Assembly: GCA_903843315.1 (NCBI GenBank) | Contig: CAIMPQ010000181.1 | Coordinates: 1 to 18,418 of the forward strand | Direction of reading: 5' to 3' | DNA length: 18,418 nt | Origin: an uncultured beta proteobacterium | GTDB lineage: Bacteria > Pseudomonadota > Gammaproteobacteria > Burkholderiales > Burkholderiaceae | Part shown: piece after piece, positions 7,939 through 16,450 of the stretch | Layout: every line of letters starts with the position of its first letter | Numbering within the stretch: the stretch's first letter is position 1 | Notes under the pieces: model-generated | What the model saw: the letters and a program-made list of their open reading frames with translations, nothing else | Database searches by the model: none | Told to the model about the DNA's origin: nothing | Program-made: the position numbers and the translations under genes

Positions 7939-10900
7939 ATGAGTCACTTTTTAGATCGCCTCAAGTTTTTATCTGCCGATAAAGAAACGTTTTCCGATGA
8001 CCATGGTGTAACGGTTGGAGAAGACCGTACCTGGGAAGACGCCTACCGTTCACGTTGGCAGCATGACAAGATTGTTAGGTCAACGCACGGCACCAATTGC
8101 ACAGGATCATGTTCCTGGAAAATTTATGTCAAGGGCGGTATTGTTACTTGGGAAACCCAGCAAACGGATTACCCGCGCACAAGACCTGACCTTCCGAATC
8201 ATGAGCCTCGTGGTTGTGCTCGTGGCGCAAGCTACAGCTGGTATATGTACAGCGCCAATCGCGTGAAGTATCCAATGATTCGCGGTCGCCTCTTAAAACA
8301 GTGGCGTGAAGCTAAAGCTGTAGCTAAATCACCAGTAGATGCTTGGGCCAATTTGGTTGAAAACACTGCTAAACGTAAAGAGTGGATAGAGTTGCGTGGT
8401 AAGGGTGGCTTTGTTCGTAGTTCGTGGGATGAAGTAAATGAAATCATTGCCGCAGCTAACGTATATACGATTAAAAAGCATGGCCCAGATCGGATTATTG
8501 GTTTTTCTCCAATCCCTGCGATGTCAATGGTTAGTTATGCAGCGGGATCACGTTACCTCAGCCTGATAGGTGGCGTATGTATGAGTTTCTACGACTGGTA
8601 TTGTGATTTGCCACCAGCCAGTCCGCAAGTATGGGGTGAACAAACTGACGTTCCGGAGTCTGCTGATTGGTATAACTCCACTTATATTATTGCGTGGGGC
8701 TCCAATGTTCCACAAACCCGCACGCCTGATGCGCATTTCTTTACTGAGGTTCGCTATAAGGGTGCGAAGACAGTAGCCATCACTCCGGACTATGCTGAAG
8801 TATCCAAATTAGCCGATATTTGGATGCATCCAAAGCAGGGTACAGACGCTGCTATTGCGATGGCAATGGGGCATGTGATCATGAAGGAGTTCTATTTCGA
8901 TAAACGCACCGAATATTTTGATGATTATGTGCGTCGTTATACCGACATGCCAAATCTAGTTATGCTTGAAGAAAAAGTATTGGAAGATGGTAGAAAAGTA
9001 TTGGTACCCGGACGCTATGCGCGCTCAAGTGATTTTGATGGAAAGTTGGGTCAAACTAACGGTGCAGACTGGAAAACGGTAGCGTTTGATACTGCCGGTA
9101 AGCCGGTTGTTCCAAATGGGTCTATAGGTTTTAGATGGGGCCCAGAGGGCCGTAAAGACCAAGGTAAATGGAATCTTGAATCAAAAGAGGCTACCTACGG
9201 AAATGATGTGAAGTTGAAGCTATCGCTAATGGACGACCAGGCAATACATGACATTGTTCCAGTTGGTTTTCCCTACTTTGGCGGTATTGATACTCCTTAT
9301 TTTGAGTCTAATAAGCAAGGCGATGTACTGGTTCAAAACGTACCAGCCAAGAAAATCACCCTCATTGAGAATGGAGTTGAAAAAGAAGTATTTGTCGCTA
9401 CGGTCTTTGACTTATTAGCAGGAAATTACGGGATTGATCGTGGACTAGGAGGTGAATGCGCCAAATCTTATGACGACAACGTTCCTTATACTCCCGCTTG
9501 GCAAGAATCTATTACAGGAGTGAAGCGTGATCAAGTCATCGCAGTAGCTCGTCAATTTGCCGAAAATGCAGAAAAGACTAAAGGCAAGTCGATGGTCATT
9601 ATTGGTGCAGCGATGAACCATTGGTATCACTGTGATATGAATTACCGCGGCATCATCAATATGTTAATGATGTGCGGCTGTATCGGGCAAAGCGGTGGTG
9701 GCTGGGCTCACTATGTGGGTCAAGAAAAACTACGACCACAAACCGGTTGGACACCCTTAGCCTTTGCACTGGATTGGATTCGTCCACCGCGTCAGCAAAA
9801 CTCCACCAGCTTCTTCTATGCGCATACTGATCAGTGGCGTTATGAAAAGCTTGGAATGGAAGAGGTGTTATCACCCTTAGCCAATAAAGAAGATTACAAG
9901 GGCAGCATGATTGACTACAACGTCCGCGCAGAGCGGATGGGTTGGTTACCATCAGCCCCTCAGTTAAAGACAAACCCCCTTGAGGTTGTTAAGGAGGCAA
10001 TTGCTGCTGGTGAGGATCCTAAGGAGTACGTTGTCAAAGGTCTGAAATCTGGAACATTACAAATGAGTTGTGAAGATCCTGATCATCCAAACAATTGGCC
10101 CCGCAATATGTTTGTATGGAGATCCAATCTTTTAGGATCTTCAGGAAAAGGCCATGAGTATTTCTTAAAACATCTATTGGGCACTAGCCATGGGGTTCAG
10201 GGTAAAGATCTTGGGGACGATGAGGCAAGACCTTCTGAGGTCGAGTGGCACGATAAAGCGCCTGAAGGCAAATTGGATTTATTGGTGACGTTAGATTTCC
10301 GGATGAGCACTACCTGCTTATATTCCGATATTGTTCTGCCTACCGCCACTTGGTATGAGAAGAATGACCTTAATACCAGTGACATGCATCCATTTATCCA
10401 TCCCTTGTCTACAGCAGTTGACCCAGCTTGGGAAGCTCGTAGTGATTGGGATATTTATAAAGGGTTTGCTAAAACGTTTTCAGAAGTTTGCGTCGGTCAT
10501 CTAGGTGTTGAAAAAGAGATTGTGATGACACCTTTAATGCACGATACGCCTGCGGAATTAGCTCAAGCGTTTGATGTTCAGGAATGGAAGAAAGGCGAGT
10601 GTGATCTCATCCCTGGTAAAACCGCGCCGCAAATTGCAGTAGTGGAGCGTGACTATCCAAATACCTATAACCGCTTTACTGCCTTAGGCCCATTGTTGGA
10701 CAAGATTGGTAATGGCGGAAAGGGTATTTCATGGGATACCAAGGTTGAAGTGGAGCAGTTGCGCGAGCTCAATGGTCGTGTTGAGCATGGTGAAATGAAG
10801 GGTATGGCAAAAATCTCAACAGATATTGATGCTGCTGAGGTTGTATTGATGCTGGCTCCCGAGACAAACGGGCATGTAGCGGTAAAGGCTTGGGATGCAT

Positions 10901-11712
10901 TATCTAAAATCACTGGCCTTGAACATGCCCATTTAGCTTTGCACCGTGAAGATGAGAAGATTCGTTTCCGCGATATTCAGGCTCAGCCAAGAAAGATTAT
11001 CAGTTCACCAACTTGGTCTGGACTGGAAAGTGAAAAAGTTTCTTATAACGCCTGCTATACAAACGTTCATGAGTACATTCCTTGGAGAACATTGACTGGC
11101 CGTCAACAGTTCTATCAGGATCACAAATGGATGCGCGCTTTTGGCGAGGGATTTGTTTCTTATAGACCGCCGGTAGATTTGAAGACCATTATTGAAGTCA
11201 AAGGTATTAAGCCTAACGGGAACAAAGAAATTGTTTTGAATTTCATTACGCCACATCAAAAGTGGGGAATTCACTCTACCTACAGTGACAACTTAATGAT
11301 GTTGACGCTGAATCGTGGTGGACCAGTAGTTTGGTTAAGTGAGGATGACGCTGTTAAGGCGGGCATTGTGGATAACGATTGGGTTGAGTTATATAACGCC
11401 AACGGGGCGATTGCAGCTAGGGCTGTAGTCAGTCAACGGGTAAACCCAGGAATGATCATGATGTACCACGCACAGGAAAAGATTATCAATACTCCTGGAT
11501 CTGAGATTACTGGTATGCGCGGCGGCATTCACAACTCTGTCACTCGAATTGTTCTTAAGCCTACCCACATGATCGGCGGTTATGCACAACTGAGTTATGG
11601 ATTTAACTACTACGGAACCATTGGAACTAATCGAGATGAGTTTGTAACGGTTCGGAAGATGCGAAACATAGATTGGCTTGACACTGAAAATGCCAATTCA
11701 GTTCAGGCGTAA
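7939..11712 (+). CDS. narG: Respiratory nitrate reductase alpha subunit (Mo-bisMGD)
   Basis: A 1257-residue catalytic subunit, close to the E. coli length. The FS0 [4Fe-4S] ligands are H50, C54, C58 and C93 (STHGTNCTGSC; EPRGCARG). The molybdenum-ligand aspartate is D223 in YDWYCDLPPASPQ, at the E. coli position counted with Met. It reduces nitrate to nitrite on the cytoplasmic face, taking electrons from NarH. The N-terminus MSHFLDRLKFL is the usual NarG start and lacks an intact twin-arginine motif, in keeping with cytoplasmic NarG of bacteria. AAAGGA precedes ATG7939. No frameshift or missing motif was seen across the gene. It is followed after 12 bp by narH. Molybdopterin biosynthesis genes are not in the window and must be encoded elsewhere. 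Confidence 0.97.
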   Translation: MSHFLDRLKFLSADKETFSDDHGVTVGEDRTWEDAYRSRWQHDKIVRSTHGTNCTGSCSWKIYVKGGIVTWETQQTDYPRTRPDLPNHEPRGCARGASYSWYMYSANRVKYPMIRGRLLKQWREAKAVAKSPVDAWANLVENTAKRKEWIELRGKGGFVRSSWDEVNEIIAAANVYTIKKHGPDRIIGFSPIPAMSMVSYAAGSRYLSLIGGVCMSFYDWYCDLPPASPQVWGEQTDVPESADWYNSTYIIAWGSNVPQTRTPDAHFFTEVRYKGAKTVAITPDYAEVSKLADIWMHPKQGTDAAIAMAMGHVIMKEFYFDKRTEYFDDYVRRYTDMPNLVMLEEKVLEDGRKVLVPGRYARSSDFDGKLGQTNGADWKTVAFDTAGKPVVPNGSIGFRWGPEGRKDQGKWNLESKEATYGNDVKLKLSLMDDQAIHDIVPVGFPYFGGIDTPYFESNKQGDVLVQNVPAKKITLIENGVEKEVFVATVFDLLAGNYGIDRGLGGECAKSYDDNVPYTPAWQESITGVKRDQVIAVARQFAENAEKTKGKSMVIIGAAMNHWYHCDMNYRGIINMLMMCGCIGQSGGGWAHYVGQEKLRPQTGWTPLAFALDWIRPPRQQNSTSFFYAHTDQWRYEKLGMEEVLSPLANKEDYKGSMIDYNVRAERMGWLPSAPQLKTNPLEVVKEAIAAGEDPKEYVVKGLKSGTLQMSCEDPDHPNNWPRNMFVWRSNLLGSSGKGHEYFLKHLLGTSHGVQGKDLGDDEARPSEVEWHDKAPEGKLDLLVTLDFRMSTTCLYSDIVLPTATWYEKNDLNTSDMHPFIHPLSTAVDPAWEARSDWDIYKGFAKTFSEVCVGHLGVEKEIVMTPLMHDTPAELAQAFDVQEWKKGECDLIPGKTAPQIAVVERDYPNTYNRFTALGPLLDKIGNGGKGISWDTKVEVEQLRELNGRVEHGEMKGMAKISTDIDAAEVVLMLAPETNGHVAVKAWDALSKITGLEHAHLALHREDEKIRFRDIQAQPRKIISSPTWSGLESEKVSYNACYTNVHEYIPWRTLTGRQQFYQDHKWMRAFGEGFVSYRPPVDLKTIIEVKGIKPNGNKEIVLNFITPHQKWGIHSTYSDNLMMLTLNRGGPVVWLSEDDAVKAGIVDNDWVELYNANGAIAARAVVSQRVNPGMIMMYHAQEKIINTPGSEITGMRGGIHNSVTRIVLKPTHMIGGYAQLSYGFNYYGTIGTNRDEFVTVRKMRNIDWLDTENANSVQA

Positions 11713-11724
11713 CGGAGAATATAA

Positions 11725-13248
11725 ATGAAAATTCGCGCACAAATTGGCATGGTTTTAAATCTGGATAAATGTATCGGCTGCCACACATGCTCCGTTACTT
11801 GTAAGCAGGTTTGGACAAATCGTCCAGGTATGGAGTACGCCTGGTTTAATAATGTAGAAACCAAGCCAGGCATCGGTTACCCAAAAAATTGGGAAGATCA
11901 AGAAAAGTGGCAGGGTGGCTGGACTCGTAAGAGTAATGGCAAAATTGAGCCTAAGCAAGGTGGTAAGTCTAAGATTTGGATGAACCTATTTGGCAACCCT
12001 AACTTGCCAGAAATCGATGATTACTATGAGCCGTTTACGTTCGATTACGAGCACTTACAAAGCGCTCCCGAATCAAAGGCCACTCCAACTGCTCGCCCAA
12101 GAAGTTTACTTACTGGCAAACGCATGGAGAAGATTGAGTGGGGCCCAAACTGGGAAGAGATTCTGGGTGGCGAATTTGCTAAACGTAGCAAAGATACTAA
12201 CTTTGATCAAATGCAAAAAGATGTTTGGGGTCAGTTCGAAAATACTTTCATGATGTATATGCCTCGTCTTTGCGAGCATTGTCTGAATCCAGCTTGCGTA
12301 GCATCTTGTCCATCCGGTTCTATCTATAAACGAGAAGAAGACGGTATTGTATTAATTGATCAAGATAAATGCCGTGGATGGCGTATGTGTGTTTCAGCAT
12401 GCCCCTACAAAAAGATTTACTACAACTGGAAAAGTGGTAAAGCAGAGAAGTGTATTTTCTGTTATCCACGAATTGAAGCGGGTCAGCCAACAGTTTGTTC
12501 TGAGACCTGTGTGGGCCGTATCCGCTATTTAGGTGTCATGCTCTACGATGCGGATCAAATTGAAAGCGCTGCTAGTGTTGAGAATGAAAAAGATCTCTAT
12601 AACGCCCAGCTGAAGGTATTTTTAGATCCGCATGATCCAGAAGTACAGAAGCAGGCATTAGCTGATGGTGTTCCTTCATCTTGGCTGGAATCAGCCAAAA
12701 AGAGCCCTGTATACAAAATGGCGATGGATTGGAAAATTGCATTACCACTTCATCCTGAGTACAGAACGCTGCCAATGGTTTGGTATGTTCCACCGCTATC
12801 TCCAGTAACGGGGGCGATAGAGGCAGGCTATGTTGGCGTTAATGGGCATATTCCAGACGTGAAACAGTTGCGGATTCCAGTGCAATATTTGGCCAATATG
12901 TTGACTGCCGGGGACGAGGCACCAGTCGTGGCTGCTTTGGAAAAGATGTTGGCCATGCGTGCATGGCAGCGGGATAAGCATGTTGATGGAACTCGTAATC
13001 TAGAGGCATTGAAGCAGGCAGGTATCTCTGAAGATCAGGTAGAAGATATGTATCAGACCATGGCGATAGCTAACTATGAAGATCGCTTTGTCATTCCAAC
13101 ATCTCATCGTGAATATGCAGAAAATACCTTCGATATGAAGGGAAGCTGTGGCTTTACGTTCGGGAATGGCTGCTCTGATGGCGACTCTGAAGCAAGTCTC
13201 TTTGGAGGCACCAAGCGTCGTACCATTCCAATTAAGCCGGCTGTATAG
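11725..13248 (+). CDS. narH: Respiratory nitrate reductase beta subunit (Fe-S electron transfer)
   Basis: A 507-residue ferredoxin-like subunit that carries electrons from NarI haems to NarG. All four cysteine groups are visible: C16/C19/C22/C26, C183/C186/C191/C195, C216/C222/C226 with W219 replacing one cysteine (CRGWRMC), and C243/C246/C258/C262. The tryptophan substitution is the hallmark of the [3Fe-4S] cluster in NarH, so the set is three [4Fe-4S] plus one [3Fe-4S]. The C-terminal part (about 330-500) matches the NarH-specific domain, with GYVGVNGHIPDVKQLRIPVQ in it. The start ATG11725 follows CGGAG. The stop overlaps the Shine-Dalgarno sequence of narJ, indicating translational coupling. 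Confidence 0.97.
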   Translation: MKIRAQIGMVLNLDKCIGCHTCSVTCKQVWTNRPGMEYAWFNNVETKPGIGYPKNWEDQEKWQGGWTRKSNGKIEPKQGGKSKIWMNLFGNPNLPEIDDYYEPFTFDYEHLQSAPESKATPTARPRSLLTGKRMEKIEWGPNWEEILGGEFAKRSKDTNFDQMQKDVWGQFENTFMMYMPRLCEHCLNPACVASCPSGSIYKREEDGIVLIDQDKCRGWRMCVSACPYKKIYYNWKSGKAEKCIFCYPRIEAGQPTVCSETCVGRIRYLGVMLYDADQIESAASVENEKDLYNAQLKVFLDPHDPEVQKQALADGVPSSWLESAKKSPVYKMAMDWKIALPLHPEYRTLPMVWYVPPLSPVTGAIEAGYVGVNGHIPDVKQLRIPVQYLANMLTAGDEAPVVAALEKMLAMRAWQRDKHVDGTRNLEALKQAGISEDQVEDMYQTMAIANYEDRFVIPTSHREYAENTFDMKGSCGFTFGNGCSDGDSEASLFGGTKRRTIPIKPAV

Positions 13249-13256
13249 GAGAAATG

Positions 13257-13934
13257 ATGAAACATTCACTGCCTTTACGGGCCCTCTCTCGATTTCTTCA
13301 GTATCCAGATGCAGAACTTATTCAACATTCGGCCGAAGTTACTGAGGCCTTATTAGAAATGCCAAAGCTTACTAAAAAAGTTCGCACTGGCCTAGTTGAT
13401 TTTGCGCAGCACTTAGCATCTGCGGATTTATATGACCTGCAAGAGGAGTATGTAGAGTGCTTCGATCGAGGTAGAGCAACATCATTACATTTATTTGAGC
13501 ATGTCCACGGAGATTCTCGTGAGCGCGGACAAGCGATGGTCGACTTACTTCAAACCTATAAGGAGGGAGGCTTGGAGTTAAGTGCCAATGAGCTTCCTGA
13601 CCACTTATCAGTAATCCTGGAGTTTGCCTCAACATTGCCCTTCGATCAGGCCAAGCAATTTATTGGGGAAATGGCCCATATCTTGAATGCCGTCTACTCT
13701 ACTTTGGTTGCACGAAACAATCGGTATGCGTGGTTAATTGCTGCAGCTATAGAGTTTTCTGGTGAGAAATTCAAGATTGTTGAATTGAAGATTCAGGAAG
13801 CGTCTATGGACGAAGAGTGGGCTGAGCCACCAGCCTTTGGCGGATGTACAACTCATGGCCAATCTAAACCCGGTGAAGAGCAACCTCTGCAATTTATCAA
13901 AAGCATCAAAGAATTCAAAGGAGTTCAACCATGA
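13257..13934 (+). CDS. narJ: Nitrate reductase maturation chaperone NarJ (delta subunit)
   Basis: About 225 residues, similar to known NarJ. It is a cytoplasmic TorD-family chaperone that binds apo-NarG, helps load the molybdenum cofactor and delays membrane docking; it is not part of the final enzyme. Recognisable parts are the N-terminal LRALSRFLQYPDAELI, the EEYVECFDRGRATSLHLFEHVHGDSRERGQAM core (roughly 63-95) and LPDHLSVILEF. Two tandem ATG codons occur at 13254 and 13257; AGGAG at 13247-13251 lies 2 and 5 bases away respectively, so I prefer the second. The stop TGA overlaps the narI start in an ATGA (13931-13934), so translation of the two is coupled. Confidence 0.94.
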   Translation: MKHSLPLRALSRFLQYPDAELIQHSAEVTEALLEMPKLTKKVRTGLVDFAQHLASADLYDLQEEYVECFDRGRATSLHLFEHVHGDSRERGQAMVDLLQTYKEGGLELSANELPDHLSVILEFASTLPFDQAKQFIGEMAHILNAVYSTLVARNNRYAWLIAAAIEFSGEKFKIVELKIQEASMDEEWAEPPAFGGCTTHGQSKPGEEQPLQFIKSIKEFKGVQP

Positions 13935-14632
13935 ACTATCTAGATACATTTATTTTTGGAATTTATCCTTATATCTGCCTCGCAGTATTTTTTGTAGGTA
14001 GCCTCATTCGGTATGATCGTGATCAGTACACCTGGAAAAGTGATTCAAGTCAGCTATTACGCAAGAAGCAATTACGAATCGGCAGCATTTTCTTTCATAT
14101 TGGCGTCCTCTTTTTATTCTTCGGACACTTCTTTGGTATGCTGACACCCCATTTTTTGTATGATCCATTTATTACGGCCGGACAAAAACAATTGATGGCC
14201 ATGGCAAGTGGCGGCATTGCGGGCGTATTTGGATTTATTGGATTAACTATCCTGCTTCACAGGCGATTGACCGATGATCGGATTCGAATTAATTCAAAGC
14301 CAAGCGATATTTTGATTGTTGTCGTGCTCTGGCTGCAGTTGTTGCTTGGCTTAGCAACCATTCCCCTATCGGGACAGCATTTAGATGGTTCAGTCATGAT
14401 GCAGTTAGCTGGATGGGCTCAACATATCGCCACTTTCAGAGGTGGAGCGGTTGAACTATTGAATGGCGTGGACTGGGTATTCAAATTGCATATGTTCTTA
14501 GGTATGACAATCTTCTTGATATTCCCATTTACTCGCCTAGTTCATGTTTGGAGTGGATTTGCGTCATTGAGTTATTTAGTGCGCCCTTACCAAATCGTGC
14601 GTAGTAGACGCCTTGGCATCGGACGAAAGTAA
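13931..14632 (+). CDS. narI: Respiratory nitrate reductase gamma subunit (dihaem cytochrome b)
   Basis: A 233-residue integral membrane subunit with five expected helices that oxidises quinol on the periplasmic side and passes electrons to NarH. All four haem b ligands are present at the same numbers as in E. coli: H56 and H66 in the second helix (FFHIGVLFLFFGHFFG) and H187 and H205 in the last (KLHMFLG; TRLVHVWSG). The C-terminal VRPYQIVRSRR is the usual cytoplasmic tail that contacts NarGH. The start codon overlaps the narJ stop by 4 bp. Carbonic anhydrase begins 19 bp after the stop on the same strand, and no terminator is visible between them. Confidence 0.97.
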   Translation: MNYLDTFIFGIYPYICLAVFFVGSLIRYDRDQYTWKSDSSQLLRKKQLRIGSIFFHIGVLFLFFGHFFGMLTPHFLYDPFITAGQKQLMAMASGGIAGVFGFIGLTILLHRRLTDDRIRINSKPSDILIVVVLWLQLLLGLATIPLSGQHLDGSVMMQLAGWAQHIATFRGGAVELLNGVDWVFKLHMFLGMTIFLIFPFTRLVHVWSGFASLSYLVRPYQIVRSRRLGIGRK

Positions 14633-14651
14633 GTAATGAGGTGGGTTGACG

Positions 14652-15326
14652 ATGCCAGATGAATTATTGGAACGACTGCGGAGATTTCGGACTGACTATT
14701 TCCCGGCGCATCGTCAAGAATTTACTACTCTGATTGAAAATGGGCAGACCCCCAAAACATTATTTTTAGGCTGCTCAGATTCCAGAATTGTTCCCTACCT
14801 ACTTACCGGAACAGGTCCTGGGGACTTATTTATTGTGCGCAATGTGGGCGCTATTGTGCCTCCTTACGATGGTTCATACGGTATTCATGGAACAGCAGCT
14901 GGTATTGAGTTTGCGGTAATGCAACTTAAAGTTAGTCGAATTGTTGTATGTGGGCATAGTCACTGTGGCGCTGTTAGGTCAGCTTATGAAGGTGTTCCAG
15001 ATGAGGCGATTAATTTGAGGGCGTGGCTTGAATTAATTGATGAGGCACTTTTGCCAGTGTGCCAAACTCCAGAAGCACTTAGAAGGGTAGAGCAACGCTC
15101 AGTTGTATTGCAACTCGAGCGCTTGATGGACTATCCAATGGTACGTTCTCGGGTTGAAAAGAAAGAGTTGACTCTTCATGGTTGGTATTACGTGATTGAA
15201 GAGGGTGAAGTACAGGTTTTTGATGTAGCAGAGGGAAAATTTATTCCGGCGCACTATGCCAATAATTGCGGTACTGGGCCATACGCAGATGATCATTTCG
15301 ATGGAGATCAAAAACATGTTAAATAA
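14652..15326 (+). CDS. Beta-class carbonic anhydrase
   Basis: A 224-residue zinc enzyme interconverting CO2 and bicarbonate. The zinc ligands are C41, H102 and C105 (LGCSDSR; CGHSHCGA), and the catalytic dyad D43/R45 is in CSDSR. FIVRNVGAIVPPY (60-72) and GTAAGIEFAV (80-89) are standard beta-CA blocks, and overall it resembles the plant/cyanobacterial-type branch. The start is ATG14652, placed 8 bases after GAGGTG (14638-14643); the TTG at 14646 lies too close to that site. It begins 19 bp after narI and overlaps the next gene by 11 nt, so it is probably the seventh gene of the nar operon. A carbonic anhydrase is not a standard nar gene; it may supply bicarbonate or buffer pH during nitrate respiration (inference). 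Confidence 0.93.
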   Translation: MPDELLERLRRFRTDYFPAHRQEFTTLIENGQTPKTLFLGCSDSRIVPYLLTGTGPGDLFIVRNVGAIVPPYDGSYGIHGTAAGIEFAVMQLKVSRIVVCGHSHCGAVRSAYEGVPDEAINLRAWLELIDEALLPVCQTPEALRRVEQRSVVLQLERLMDYPMVRSRVEKKELTLHGWYYVIEEGEVQVFDVAEGKFIPAHYANNCGTGPYADDHFDGDQKHVK

Positions 15327-15903
15327 TCAGACTGCAGAAATGACGACTGCACTTATTAGTTCTAGACAATCTTATTTACCCAAAAGACTTTTCCAGCCAG
15401 GTCCAAGCTCAGAGCAGTTGGAGATCATTTTTTCGATGGCCGCAACAGCGCCAGATCATAATCTCACACGCCCATGGCGCTTTGTAATTTGCCCCTTGGA
15501 ATGCAGGGGGCTATTGGCCGAAGCCTTCGCCAAATCTCTACTGGAGAGAGATCCGGGGGCGACTGAGCAACAAGTTCAAGATGCAATGGTTAAGGCGCAT
15601 AGAGCACCTTTGGTCATGTTGGCAATCGTCAATGCTAGAGGTACGGATTCTGAGGTGCCGCTGAGTGAGCGTATTATTTCAGCGGGCTGTGCAATGCAAA
15701 ACATCTTTTTGATGGCTCATGCAATGGGTTTCGGTGCGAGTCCAACCAGTGGAAAGTCGATGTATATGAACCCAGTGAGAGATTTATTTGGGCTTCAAGA
15801 ATATGAAGACCCATTGTGTTTTATTAATATTGGCACCCCAGATCGCTCTACTCCTACAAAACCACGCATGATGCCTTCTGAGTTTGTAACATCTTTGGGT
15901 TAA
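15316..15903 (+). CDS. Nitroreductase family protein (YdjA-like, FMN-dependent)
   Basis: About 195 residues, a short minimal nitroreductase like E. coli YdjA. Visible blocks are the FMN-phosphate binding SSRQSYLPKRL near the N-terminus, MAATAPDHNLTRPWRFVIC (the APDH--TRPWRF block typical of YdjA), KAHRAPLVMLAIV, ERIISAGCAMQNIFLMAHAMGFG and FINIGTPD. Such enzymes use NAD(P)H to reduce nitro compounds or related electrophiles; the physiological substrate is usually unknown. The frame is open upstream to 15256, but ATG15316 has GGAG nine bases before it while ATG15301 has none, so I chose 15316. It overlaps the carbonic anhydrase gene by 11 nt, suggesting coupled translation. Its TAA directly abuts the TGA of the opposing thioredoxin gene, with no gap. 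Confidence 0.88.
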   Translation: MLNNQTAEMTTALISSRQSYLPKRLFQPGPSSEQLEIIFSMAATAPDHNLTRPWRFVICPLECRGLLAEAFAKSLLERDPGATEQQVQDAMVKAHRAPLVMLAIVNARGTDSEVPLSERIISAGCAMQNIFLMAHAMGFGASPTSGKSMYMNPVRDLFGLQEYEDPLCFINIGTPDRSTPTKPRMMPSEFVTSLG

Positions 15904-16323
15904 TCACTGAAATCGTGAAATGAATTGTTCAAGTTGTGCAGGAGGAAGAGCCCCAGAAATTCTTTCAACTTCCGCACCATTTTTAAAGATTGCTAAGGTT
16001 GGAATTGAGCGGATGTTGTACTGCTGCCCGATGGCTGGATTGGCCTCAGTATCCAACTTGACATGCAGAACCTTTTCTCCATATTTCTTTGCGCTGACTT
16101 GAAAGGTTGGTGCAAACATTTTGCAAGGCCCACACCAAGGCGCCCAAAAATCTACTATGACAGGCAACTTACTCTGAGTCAGAATTTCTTTAAAGTTCGC
16201 TTGATCGGCTTCAATTGACCCTAAGAGCAGGCTTGACTTACAAATACCGCAAATAGGTTTTTGGTTCATTCGATCCAGCGGCAGGCGATTCAATTTCTGG
16301 CAACTTGGGCATTTAATAAGCAT
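15904..16323 (-). CDS. trxC: Thioredoxin 2 (zinc-ribbon thioredoxin, TrxC type)
   Basis: 139 residues in two parts. The N-terminal zinc ribbon has C5/C8 and C25/C28 (CPSC, CGIC). The thioredoxin fold carries the active site WCGPC (63-67; catalytic C64, C67), the buried-Asp strand IVDFWAPWC and the cis-proline loop IRSIPTLAIF. This is the TrxC layout; E. coli TrxC is a cytoplasmic disulphide reductase induced by oxidative stress. The start is ATG at 16323-16321: AGGGA lies eight bases upstream on the minus strand, while the in-frame TTG six bases earlier would leave too little space. The gene is divergent from the peroxiredoxin gene across 127 bp, so shared redox control is possible. It ends flush against the nitroreductase stop. 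Confidence 0.92.
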   Translation of the reverse strand: MLIKCPSCQKLNRLPLDRMNQKPICGICKSSLLLGSIEADQANFKEILTQSKLPVIVDFWAPWCGPCKMFAPTFQVSAKKYGEKVLHVKLDTEANPAIGQQYNIRSIPTLAIFKNGAEVERISGALPPAQLEQFISRFQ

Positions 16324-16450
16324 TACCAATTCCCTTTACACTTAGTCCTTAATTAGTGCCAAATGAGTCCATCAACCCTCTATTTATTATCTGCCAATTT
16401 TGGGTTTAATAAGGCGTAATATGAATAAAGTTTTTAAATAAGGAATAAAC
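16324..16450. promoter_or_regulatory. Divergent trxC / peroxiredoxin promoter region
   Basis: This 127-bp AT-rich gap must contain promoters for both divergent genes. TAATAT at 16418-16423 is a plausible -10 for the peroxiredoxin gene, but no convincing -35 is at the right distance. AAGGA precedes ATG16451 and AGGGA precedes the trxC start. I did not see a clear OxyR- or FNR-type site. Confidence 0.4.

Noticed and set aside
7925..7948. TTGAT half-site just upstream of narG
   Set aside because: Only one half matches the FNR consensus and it overlaps the ribosome-binding site and start codon; narG is within an operon.
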